Assembly (NCBI GenBank): GCA_964434735.1
Contig: CAYSWK010000030.1
Location: forward strand, 1-14,363
Length of the DNA stretch: 14,363 nucleotides
Direction of reading: 5' to 3'
DNA from: CAYSWK01 sp964434735
GTDB taxonomy: Archaea; Micrarchaeota; Micrarchaeia; Anstonellales; Bilamarchaeaceae
Numbering within the stretch: position 1 is the first letter of the stretch; every line of letters starts with the position of its first letter. This document shows, in pieces, positions 6,064 through 12,505 of this stretch. A program made the translations under genes and the position numbers. The notes beneath the pieces were generated by a model. The model had not been told where the DNA came from and did not search any database. It saw nothing but the letters and a program-made list of their open reading frames with translations.

Positions 6064-7194
6064 ATGAATTATACAAAACTTGCAGGCACGCTTTTGATCA
6101 TGGCAATTCTTTTGATTTGCGTATCGGGCGTTGCATTTGCAGAATCAGGAAAGTCGGATCGTGGATTTGACGATTCAGACAACGAAATTGAGGATGGCGC
6201 AGGTTCATCAGACGCCACAACCGTTGCAGTTGAATCTGAAAACAAATCTGACGATCGTTCTGATGATTCAGATGATGAATTAAATGAAACCGAGGATTCA
6301 GAGGAAATTGAAACTAATGACTCAGGTCAGGACTCTGAAAGAGATGTTCTTGAGCGAGGTAGCGGACGTAATGGTTCAGATTCACCTCGTGCAGTTGAAA
6401 TCAGGAAAGAAACCCGCGAAGCATTGAAGGAGCGCCTTAAAGCGCTTAAGGAAAATCTCCATAATGCACGTGAGTCCTACAAAAATGCACGCGAGGAATG
6501 GAACACTGCCAAAAACCATGCACTTGAGGAAAAGAAAAACGGCACTCTTTCACTTGATTCGGTAAAATCAGTCCTTTCAAGAGAGCTTGACCTTCTTTTA
6601 GGAAATGTCGCCACGGCACAGTCATTCATCCAGAATGATGCGCTTTTAAGTGAAGAAAAAAAGACGGAGCTTCTTGCAAAACTTGATGAGCAGGAAAATT
6701 GGCTTGTATCCGAGAAGGAGAAGCTTGATGCTGCCACAACCCGTGAGGAGTTAAAGGATATCCAAAAGGAAGTTCGTGAAAAATGGAACGAGCTTAAAAA
6801 AGAATCCAAAAGAACTATTGCAAAAATCGGTGCTGGCAGAGTAGGCACCATCATCGAAACTGCCCATAAGGCAAGTCTTAAGCTTCATGAGCGTCTTGAT
6901 GCTGCAAAAGCTGAAGGCAAGGACGTTTTAAATCAGGAAGCCGCACTTTTGGCATTTGATGCAGGAATTGAATCTGCACAATTAAAATTTGAAGAAGCAA
7001 AGGCCGTGCTTGAAAACGCAAAGAATGCAGAAGACTTTGATGCTGAAGTGCGCAAAGGAATGGAGCTTGCAAAAGAGGCACATGAATTGCTTAAAGAGGC
7101 ATATGCTGACCTTAGGGATTCATTGCAAGGATTCCGTTCAGAACGCACAAATAGGACTGAGCCAGCACCTCCGGCAGTTCCCGAAGGTGGCTAG
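6064..7194 (+). CDS. Secreted acidic coiled-coil protein
   Basis: The 376-residue protein has a signal peptide (1-26, cleavage after AFA), then a low-complexity stretch rich in Asp, Ser and Glu (about 27-108). A long Glu/Lys/Ala/Leu-rich helical region (about 109-360) should form coiled coils, and the tail is rich in Pro and Arg (361-376). Apart from Cys19 in the signal peptide there is no cysteine, and there is no C-terminal membrane anchor or lipobox, so it is predicted to be secreted or held at the surface by a partner. I chose the ATG at 6064 because GGTGAT lies three bases upstream; a GTG at 6019 would start ahead of the TATA box. The stop codon directly abuts the start of a small lipoprotein gene, so the two are co-translated and may act together. 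No known family is recognised. The acidic segment could bind cations or act as a spacer. Confidence 0.82.
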   Translation: MNYTKLAGTLLIMAILLICVSGVAFAESGKSDRGFDDSDNEIEDGAGSSDATTVAVESENKSDDRSDDSDDELNETEDSEEIETNDSGQDSERDVLERGSGRNGSDSPRAVEIRKETREALKERLKALKENLHNARESYKNAREEWNTAKNHALEEKKNGTLSLDSVKSVLSRELDLLLGNVATAQSFIQNDALLSEEKKTELLAKLDEQENWLVSEKEKLDAATTREELKDIQKEVREKWNELKKESKRTIAKIGAGRVGTIIETAHKASLKLHERLDAAKAEGKDVLNQEAALLAFDAGIESAQLKFEEAKAVLENAKNAEDFDAEVRKGMELAKEAHELLKEAYADLRDSLQGFRSERTNRTEPAPPAVPEGG

Positions 7195-7428
7195 ATGAAC
7201 GTACAACGTTTATTCCAGGTACTTGCAGTTTTGCTTGCCGTTGCATTGGTTATGGGTTGTACCCAGCGTTCTGTGCAAACGGACGGAACAAACAAGCCCG
7301 TTGTTACGAATCAACCTATTCAGGCGGATGAGGCGCCGGTTCTTGAGGATCCTGCGTTTTCCGACTTGAACGCACTTGATTCAGAGCTTGGCCTTCCGGA
7401 TGCTCCGCAAGAGGATTATACGCAGTAA
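7195..7428 (+). CDS. Small predicted lipoprotein, 77 residues
   Basis: Its ATG follows the upstream TAG with no gap, and GGTGG (7186-7190) in the end of the preceding gene serves as Shine-Dalgarno. Residues 4-19 are hydrophobic and lead to a lipobox VMGC with Cys22 as the lipid site. The remaining 55 residues are hydrophilic, acidic, rich in Pro and Asp, and probably unfolded (PVLEDPAFSDLNALDSELG). It is likely a membrane-tethered surface peptide. Because its translation is linked to that of the secreted coiled-coil protein, it may anchor that protein, but this is inference. The gene ends in the shared T-rich terminator at about 7429-7450. Confidence 0.75.
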   Translation: MNVQRLFQVLAVLLAVALVMGCTQRSVQTDGTNKPVVTNQPIQADEAPVLEDPAFSDLNALDSELGLPDAPQEDYTQ

Positions 7429-7450
7429 TTTTTTTTACTTTTTTTTATTT
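7427..7450. terminator. Shared terminator of convergent genes
   Basis: A run of more than 20 bases made almost only of T (TTTTTTTTACTTTTTTTTATTTTTG) starts just after the lipoprotein stop codon and ends the plus-strand operon. The minus-strand glycosylase gene ends inside the same run. Confidence 0.65.
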
Positions 7451-8260
7451 TTGTTTTATGAAAAATGAATTTTTTTCCCGTACAACGAATCCTTCCCTCA
7501 TCAGTTCCTTCAACGCCTTTTCAACGCGTTCTTTTTCAAAACTTGCAAGAGTTACAAGCTCACGTATGTTGCAGGGTCCGTGCTTAAGAAGTGCCTGTAA
7601 AACATGGCTTCGCACCTGGCGATTAGATCCTTCAAACGTGCTTTGGCGCGAATAGTGCTTGCTTTGCTTGTTTGCGTTTCCATGTTCTTTTTTCAAATGC
7701 ACTCCGTAATCCATGAGCGCATAGTACCATTCGCGCGGATTTTTCCTATCAAGCGTTTGTTCAACAAGTTCAAGAATTTCCTTATCATGTACTTTTTCTT
7801 TTCCCTTGAAAAATTCATGGATGAAAACCGTTCGTATATTCGTTTCGATAAATGCGCTTGGCATGTTGTACGCAAATGCGCACACCGCGCGTGCAGTGTA
7901 CGGTCCAATTCCCGGTAGTGAGTCAAGAAGTTCCGGGTCTTGGGGAACTAGGCCATTATGATTCACTACAATTTCTTCTGCCGCACGCTTGAGGTTAAGC
8001 CCCCTTCTATTATATCCAAGCCCCTGCCATTCCTTAAGTACCTCAGGAATCGATGCGTTTGCAAGCGAATTCACTGTTGGAAACCGCACAATAAACGATT
8101 CAAATTTTTGCTCCACGCGCGAGGTTTGGGTTTGCTGGAGCATTACTTCCGAAACCAAAATAAGATATGGGTCAGTTATATTTCGCCATGCAAATACGCG
8201 CTTGTTTGCGAGGTAATGCTCCATTACCTTGCGTTTAAATTCATCAAGACGCCTATTCAT
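7445..8260 (-). CDS. MutY-like HhH-GPD DNA glycosylase lacking the Fe-S cluster
   Basis: The 271-residue protein resembles A/G-specific adenine glycosylases: FAWRNITDPYLILVSEVMLQQTQ (24-45) contains Glu38, the equivalent of the MutY catalytic Glu37, and LKEWQGLGYNRRGLNLKRAA (75-94) is conserved. The helix-hairpin-helix is LPGIGPYTA (115-123). Where MutY has its catalytic Asp (DGNV or DTNV), this protein has Glu139 in AFIETNIRTVF. The C-x6-C-x2-C-x5-C cluster ligands are absent; the segment after YALMDYGVHL has no cysteine. The C-terminus (about 212-268) is a winged helix instead of the NUDIX-like domain of bacterial MutY. It should remove a damaged or mispaired base; which one is not clear. 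I chose the ATG at 8260, which overlaps the rnp3 stop by 8 bases; a start at 8296 would need TTG and a 44-base overlap. It forms an operon with rnp3. Confidence 0.85.
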   Translation of the reverse strand: MNRRLDEFKRKVMEHYLANKRVFAWRNITDPYLILVSEVMLQQTQTSRVEQKFESFIVRFPTVNSLANASIPEVLKEWQGLGYNRRGLNLKRAAEEIVVNHNGLVPQDPELLDSLPGIGPYTARAVCAFAYNMPSAFIETNIRTVFIHEFFKGKEKVHDKEILELVEQTLDRKNPREWYYALMDYGVHLKKEHGNANKQSKHYSRQSTFEGSNRQVRSHVLQALLKHGPCNIRELVTLASFEKERVEKALKELMREGFVVREKNSFFIKQK

Positions 8261-8726
8261 CGTTTTCAGCTTTTTGCATGAATTCAGGAAGCCCAACCAT
8301 TTTCTTTGCCTGGGATACAGTCAGTCCAAGCAAGCACCCAAGGTGCACCAATTCCCGTTCGCTTCGCAACTCATCAGTCGTTGCGGCGTATGACACGATC
8401 CGGCATTCAAGTCCTGTTTTAACGCCGTATGAAATGAAATTTCTCAATGATCGTATCAAAAGCGTTCGTGTAATCCCGCGTGACCGTATAACTTGCGCCA
8501 CCGGAATTGCCACGCACAGTCTTCCCTTTCCCGCGATTTCCTTCATGATCCCAGGTTCAAGCGAATAATCTTGAAGTATGGCCATTTTTTTCTTGTTCCA
8601 ATGCATTTTTGCCTCGGTAAGGTCCTTACAGTGGACTATTCCCTGCTTGATTTCAGGTTCGCTCAATGCGCTTTGAGCTTCTTGAGAAGGCACAATGCCT
8701 GCTTTTTGCACTAAATCGATGAACAT
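8253..8726 (-). CDS. rnp3: RNase P protein component 3 (Rpp30 family), short form
   Basis: Rpp30 is a TIM-barrel-like subunit of archaeal and eukaryal RNase P, which trims the 5' leader from pre-tRNA. The family signature is in the C-terminal half: YGVKTGLECRIVSYAATTDEL (100-120) followed by RSERELVHLGCLLGLTVSQAKK (121-142), matching the usual pattern of a strand, then Ser/Ala, then LRSPREL and an LG-LLG helix. The N-terminus MFIDLV also fits. At 157 residues it is clearly shorter than the usual 205-230, and the middle is hard to align, so several barrel elements seem reduced or missing. The start is the ATG at 8726, 28 bases after a TATA box; a TTG lies one codon upstream. It is first in a two-gene unit with the glycosylase. 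Confidence 0.82.
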   Translation of the reverse strand: MFIDLVQKAGIVPSQEAQSALSEPEIKQGIVHCKDLTEAKMHWNKKKMAILQDYSLEPGIMKEIAGKGRLCVAIPVAQVIRSRGITRTLLIRSLRNFISYGVKTGLECRIVSYAATTDELRSERELVHLGCLLGLTVSQAKKMVGLPEFMQKAENDE

Positions 8727-8749
8727 CAATACGCATTTTGAAAGGGACG

Positions 8750-8758
8750 TTTATTAAG
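8750..8758 (-). promoter_or_regulatory. TATA box for rnp3 and the glycosylase gene
   Basis: On the minus strand CTTAATAAA is centred 28 bases before the ATG at 8726, again a leaderless arrangement. Confidence 0.5.
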
Positions 8759-8801
8759 ATGTAGCTCCTAATTCCCCTATCTAGGCATGTGCCCCAGTTT
8801 G

Positions 8802-8816
8802 GTTAGTTTGACTAAC
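8802..8816. promoter_or_regulatory. Candidate operator at the RNA polymerase operon promoter
   Basis: GTTAGT-TTG-ACTAAC is a perfect inverted repeat of two 6-base arms with a 3-base spacer. It ends 8 bases before the first TATA box of the rpo operon and so overlaps or abuts the place where TFB contacts DNA. It could be an operator for the operon. Confidence 0.4.
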
Positions 8817-8824
8817 GTATCTAT

Positions 8825-8853
8825 TTATAAAGGGTACTTGAGAACTTATAAAG
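8825..8853 (+). promoter_or_regulatory. Tandem TATA boxes of the rpoH-rpoB2-rpoB1-rpoA1 operon
   Basis: TTATAAAG occurs twice, at 8825-8832 and 8846-8853, 21 bases apart and in the same direction. Expected starts are near 8854 and 8875, both upstream of the rpoH start codon at 8883, giving leaders of about 29 or 8 bases. Two promoters of equal quality suggest strong or dual expression. Confidence 0.65.
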
Positions 8854-8882
8854 CTACTATAATTTCTGCAAGAGGGGTGCAC

Positions 8883-9134
8883 TTGGCCAAGAAAACAATC
8901 GAACCTACCTTAGACGTGTTATCGCACATACTTGTTCCTGCAATGAAGGTTTTATCTCATTCAGAAACTGAGAAAGTTCTTAAGCAATATTCTATTTCAA
9001 AAGACCAGCTTGCAAAAGTGAAGTCTTCTGATCCTGCAATCGTTGCATTAAAAGCAAACGTTGGGGACGTAATTTCCATACAACGCAAGGACGAGACGGG
9101 AACCTATCCTGGATACCGTATCGTGGTAAATTGA
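8883..9134 (+). CDS. rpoH: DNA-directed RNA polymerase subunit H
   Basis: The 83-residue product is the archaeal counterpart of the C-terminal domain of eukaryal Rpb5, which sits at the jaw of the polymerase near downstream DNA. The family pattern is present: DVLSHILVPAMKVLS near the N-terminus, then SDPAIVALKANVGDVISIQRK and GYRIVV at the end. The start is most likely the TTG at 8883, giving MAKKTIEP. GGTG lies three bases ahead, the same geometry as GGTGAT before the coiled-coil gene. A GTG two codons upstream is the alternative. Longer forms from 8787 would start before both TATA boxes. It heads the polymerase operon, as is usual in archaea, 56 bases before rpoB2. Confidence 0.93.
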   Translation: MAKKTIEPTLDVLSHILVPAMKVLSHSETEKVLKQYSISKDQLAKVKSSDPAIVALKANVGDVISIQRKDETGTYPGYRIVVN

Positions 9135-9136
9135 AG

Positions 9137-9154
9137 CCTTTTTTTCATAAAAGG
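9137..9154 (+). terminator. Weak hairpin and T-tract between rpoH and rpoB2
   Basis: CCTTTT (9137-9142) pairs with AAAAGG (9149-9154) around a short loop, and seven T residues lie in the 5' arm and loop. It could lower read-through from rpoH into rpoB2 or protect mRNA ends. It is weak and may be chance. Confidence 0.3.
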
Positions 9155-9190
9155 ATTTCAGAGTCATATTCAAAAAAGTGAGGTCGTTCC

Positions 9191-10642
9191 ATGGCAGACA
9201 GTATGATTGAATGTTATTATCGCGTCAACACGCTTGTCAAGCAGCAACTTGACAGCTACAACAAGTTCCTTGAAAAAGGATTGCAGACGGTCGTTGACCG
9301 TGTGGGAAAAATTTCAACCAACGTCGAAGGTTTCGAGTTGAAGGTTGGAAAAATCCGCGTTGAACAACCTCGTTATTACGAAGTAAAAGGCGGTTACAGG
9401 CAAGTCCTTCCAAGCGAAGCACGCCTAAGAAACCTTACGTATGCAGCACCTGTTTTTCTTGAAATCATCCCCGTTTTCAATGGCGTTGAGCGCCCCACAT
9501 ACAGCGACGTTTTCGTCGGTGAAATCCCCATCATGGTAAAGTCAAAGCTTTGCTACCTCTCATCAATGAGTGAAAACGACCTCGTCGAGCACGGTGAAGA
9601 CCCCAACGACCCCGGCGGATACTTCATCATCAATGGTTCCGAACGTGTACTCGTAAGTATCGAAGACCTCGTACCAAACAAGCTTATGGTCACCAGAGAA
9701 AAGAGCGATATCGTATCAAAAATATTTTCAACTCACCACGGTTTCAGGGCACGATGTGTCGTTGAACGAAACAAGGACGGCGTTTTGACCGCTGAATTCC
9801 CCTCAACTCCTGGCGGAATCCCCTTGCCCCAATTGTTGCGTGTTTTAGGTTTTGAAAAGGACTCAGAAATTGCAAGCGCATTCTCAAGTGATAAGCACAT
9901 CAAAAACGACGTCATCCTTAATTTAGAAATCGAGGAAAGCAAGAACACCGAAACGGCAATTGACATCTTGTCAAAGCGCCTTTCACCAGGTCAGCCCCAG
10001 GAATTCAGGCTCAACCGTCTTGACAACCTTATCGACAACTATTTGCTTCCCCACATCGGCATTGACAAGTCTGCCCGTTTGGACAAGGCAAAATACCTTG
10101 TAAAAATGGCAGAGCGTGCAGTGCGCGTTGCATACAGGGAAATTTCATCCGATGATAAAGATCATTATGCAAACAAGCGTGTCAAGCTTGCCGGAGAACT
10201 TATGGAAGAACTTTTCAGGTACGCGTTCCAATTCTTAGTAAAGGATTTGGTGTACCAGGCTTCACGTGCAGATGCCCGTGGACGAAGGCTCCAGGTTCAC
10301 ACACTTGTAAGGCAGGATGCACTTGCAGACAGAATCCGTTATGCAATGGCAACTGGAAACTGGATCGCAGGACAAACGGGTGTCTCTCAGCTTCTTGACC
10401 GTGTCAGTTACCTCTCAACTATTTCCCATTTAAGGAGGATTATTTCGCCCCTTTCAAAGAAGCACCCTCACTTCAAGGCACGTGACCTTCACGGTACGCA
10501 CCTTGGAAAGCTCTGCCCTAACGAAACTCCAGAAGGTCCAAGCTGTTCGCTTGTAAAGAACCTTTCAGTTATGGCTGAAGTTTCAACCGGTGTTGACGAG
10601 GAAGAACTCGGCAAAGTCATCAAGGCATTCGATATCAAGTAA
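9191..10642 (+). CDS. rpoB2: DNA-directed RNA polymerase subunit B'' (N-terminal part of split B)
   Basis: The 483-residue product matches the N-terminal part of the second-largest polymerase subunit (protrusion, lobe and start of the fork). Signatures are DVFVGEIPIMVKSKLCYL, the GGYFIINGSERVLVSIED block that follows, the DKDHYANKRVKLAGELM block (about residues 319-335), and NETPEG at 444-449, the hallmark just before the break between B'' and B'. The length is normal for a split B''. The subunit joins B' to form half of the catalytic cleft. GAGGT seven bases before the ATG is a good Shine-Dalgarno site. It is followed after 11 bases by rpoB1. The break point is the one seen in other archaea with split B, so this is not a frameshift. 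Confidence 0.97.
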   Translation: MADSMIECYYRVNTLVKQQLDSYNKFLEKGLQTVVDRVGKISTNVEGFELKVGKIRVEQPRYYEVKGGYRQVLPSEARLRNLTYAAPVFLEIIPVFNGVERPTYSDVFVGEIPIMVKSKLCYLSSMSENDLVEHGEDPNDPGGYFIINGSERVLVSIEDLVPNKLMVTREKSDIVSKIFSTHHGFRARCVVERNKDGVLTAEFPSTPGGIPLPQLLRVLGFEKDSEIASAFSSDKHIKNDVILNLEIEESKNTETAIDILSKRLSPGQPQEFRLNRLDNLIDNYLLPHIGIDKSARLDKAKYLVKMAERAVRVAYREISSDDKDHYANKRVKLAGELMEELFRYAFQFLVKDLVYQASRADARGRRLQVHTLVRQDALADRIRYAMATGNWIAGQTGVSQLLDRVSYLSTISHLRRIISPLSKKHPHFKARDLHGTHLGKLCPNETPEGPSCSLVKNLSVMAEVSTGVDEEELGKVIKAFDIK

Positions 10643-10653
10643 GGTGAACATTC

Positions 10654-12492
10654 ATGGCAAAGAAACAGCGCAGAAACCCTTCAGAAAAAACATCCATCTA
10701 TCATAACGGCAAATTCATTGGTTTCCACCCCAACGGGCAGGACCTTGCAAAACGCCTTCGTGAAAAGCGCCGCATGAACGAAATCAACATGCAAGTCAAC
10801 GTGTATTATAATTCAAAGGCAAACGAGCTTCATATCATCAGCGACAAAGGCCGTGTCAGAAGGCCTTACGTCGTAGTTGAAGAAGGAAAGTCAAGGCTCA
10901 CTCCAGAAATCATGCAGAAGATCCAAAGCAACAGCCTTAATTGGCACCACTTGGTAAAGATGGGTGTTGTTGAGTACCTTGATGCACAGGAAGAGGAAAA
11001 TGCATACATAGCACTTACTCCTGCAACGGTTACGAAAGACCATACGCACCTTGAAATCGACGCATCCGCAATGTTTGGTGTTGTCGCAGGTGTCCTTCCT
11101 TATTCAGAATATAACTCAAGCCCCCGTATCACGATGGCTTGCGCTATGGCAAAGCAGGCGTTGGGTATGTACACTTCCAATTTCAACATTAGGTACGATA
11201 CGCGAACCTATGTTATGTATTACCCCCAACAGCCCCTTGTCCAAACGCGTCTTTACAAGGCACTTAACCTTAAGCACAAGGCAGCAGGCCAAAACGTCGT
11301 TGTTGCACTTACCAGTTACCACGGTTACAACATGGCCGACGCAATCATCGTAAATAAGGCAAGCGTCGAGCGTGGACTTGGCCGTGTTTGCATGTTCAAG
11401 ACGTATGAATCTGAAGAACGTGTGTACCCCGGTGGCCAGAAAGACCGCATCGAGACTCCAACGCCAGAAGTTGCAGGATACCGCGGAGAAGATGCATACA
11501 AATACTTAGGTGCAGACGGAATTATTTATCCTGAAAGCCAAGTATACGGCAAGGATGTCCTTGTAGGTAAAATCTCACCTCCTCGTTTCCTTGAGGAAAT
11601 CTCGGTATTCGGCCAGGTTGAGGAAAAATCACGTGAAAGTTCATTGGCACTCAAGCACGGCGAAACCGGCAAGGTTGATTCAGTATTAGTTACTGAAGGG
11701 CCTTCAGGAAACCGATTGGTCAAAATCCGCATTCGTGCGCCAAAAATCCCCGAAGTGGGTGACAAGCTTGCTTCACGACACGGACAAAAAGGTGTCATCG
11801 GGCTTTTGGTCCCTCAGGATGACATGCCATTCACCAAAGATGGTGTTGTCCCTGATTTGATTGTAAATCCTCACGCTATCCCTTCCCGTATGACTGCAGG
11901 CCACCTTTTGGAAACAATCGGCGGCAAGGCAGGCTCAATGGGAGGATTCCTTGGAGACGGCACTGCCTTTTCAGGAACTACTGAAGAGGATTACGTTAAA
12001 GTGCTCAAGGCACGCGGCTTTGAAGAGCACGGAAAAGAAACGCTTTACGACGGAATTACCGGCCAGAAAATCAAGGCAAAAATCTTCATCGGCGTCGTCT
12101 ATTACCAAAGACTTCACCATTTAGTATCAAACAAGATGCATGTACGTTCACGTGGTCCAGTTCAGCTTCTTACTCACCAGCCAACTGAAGGTCGCGCACG
12201 TGAAGGTGGTCTTCGATTCGGTGAAATGGAACGTGACTGTTTGCTTGGGTATGGCGCATCAATGCTTATCAAGGAACGGTTGCTCGAAGAATCCGACAAG
12301 ACCGTTCAACTCGTATGTACTGATTGCGGTGCAGTTGCAACGCATGATTACGCACGCAACAAGGATGTTTGTCCTGTATGTGAAAGCGAGACAGTTCAGC
12401 CAATAGAAATGAGCTACGCATTCAAGCTGTTGCTTGATGAAATTAAGTCGCTCTATATTTTCCCAAGGCTGCTTATGAGAGACAAGGGTTAA
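10654..12492 (+). CDS. rpoB1: DNA-directed RNA polymerase subunit B' (C-terminal part of split B)
   Basis: The 612-residue product covers the rest of the second-largest subunit: external domains, hybrid-binding wall and C-terminal clamp. The active-site-proximal motif GDKLASRHGQKGVIG is at about 369-383, with Lys371 and Lys379 equivalent to the two conserved lysines near the nucleotide site. DLIVNPHAIPSRMTAGHLLE and the GEMERDCLLGYGA segment follow. A zinc site is formed by Cys555, Cys558, Cys573 and Cys576 near the end. The length is normal. AAGGTGA nine bases before the ATG, overlapping the rpoB2 stop region, serves translation. A 13-base gap separates it from rpoA1. No missing motif or frameshift was seen. 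Confidence 0.97.
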   Translation: MAKKQRRNPSEKTSIYHNGKFIGFHPNGQDLAKRLREKRRMNEINMQVNVYYNSKANELHIISDKGRVRRPYVVVEEGKSRLTPEIMQKIQSNSLNWHHLVKMGVVEYLDAQEEENAYIALTPATVTKDHTHLEIDASAMFGVVAGVLPYSEYNSSPRITMACAMAKQALGMYTSNFNIRYDTRTYVMYYPQQPLVQTRLYKALNLKHKAAGQNVVVALTSYHGYNMADAIIVNKASVERGLGRVCMFKTYESEERVYPGGQKDRIETPTPEVAGYRGEDAYKYLGADGIIYPESQVYGKDVLVGKISPPRFLEEISVFGQVEEKSRESSLALKHGETGKVDSVLVTEGPSGNRLVKIRIRAPKIPEVGDKLASRHGQKGVIGLLVPQDDMPFTKDGVVPDLIVNPHAIPSRMTAGHLLETIGGKAGSMGGFLGDGTAFSGTTEEDYVKVLKARGFEEHGKETLYDGITGQKIKAKIFIGVVYYQRLHHLVSNKMHVRSRGPVQLLTHQPTEGRAREGGLRFGEMERDCLLGYGASMLIKERLLEESDKTVQLVCTDCGAVATHDYARNKDVCPVCESETVQPIEMSYAFKLLLDEIKSLYIFPRLLMRDKG

Positions 12493-12505
12493 TCAAGGTG
12501 TTCCA

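Noticed and set aside
6477..7148. Antisense and shifted frames within the coiled-coil gene
   Set aside because: They are rich in Ser, Phe and Leu as expected from the complement of a Glu/Lys-rich gene, and have no independent signals.
8261..8296. TTG start at 8296 for the glycosylase
   Set aside because: It would overlap rnp3 by 44 bases; the ATG at 8260 overlaps by 8 and matches the family N-terminus.
8787..8882. N-terminal extension of rpoH from 8787
   Set aside because: It begins before both TATA boxes and the extra residues have no counterpart in subunit H.
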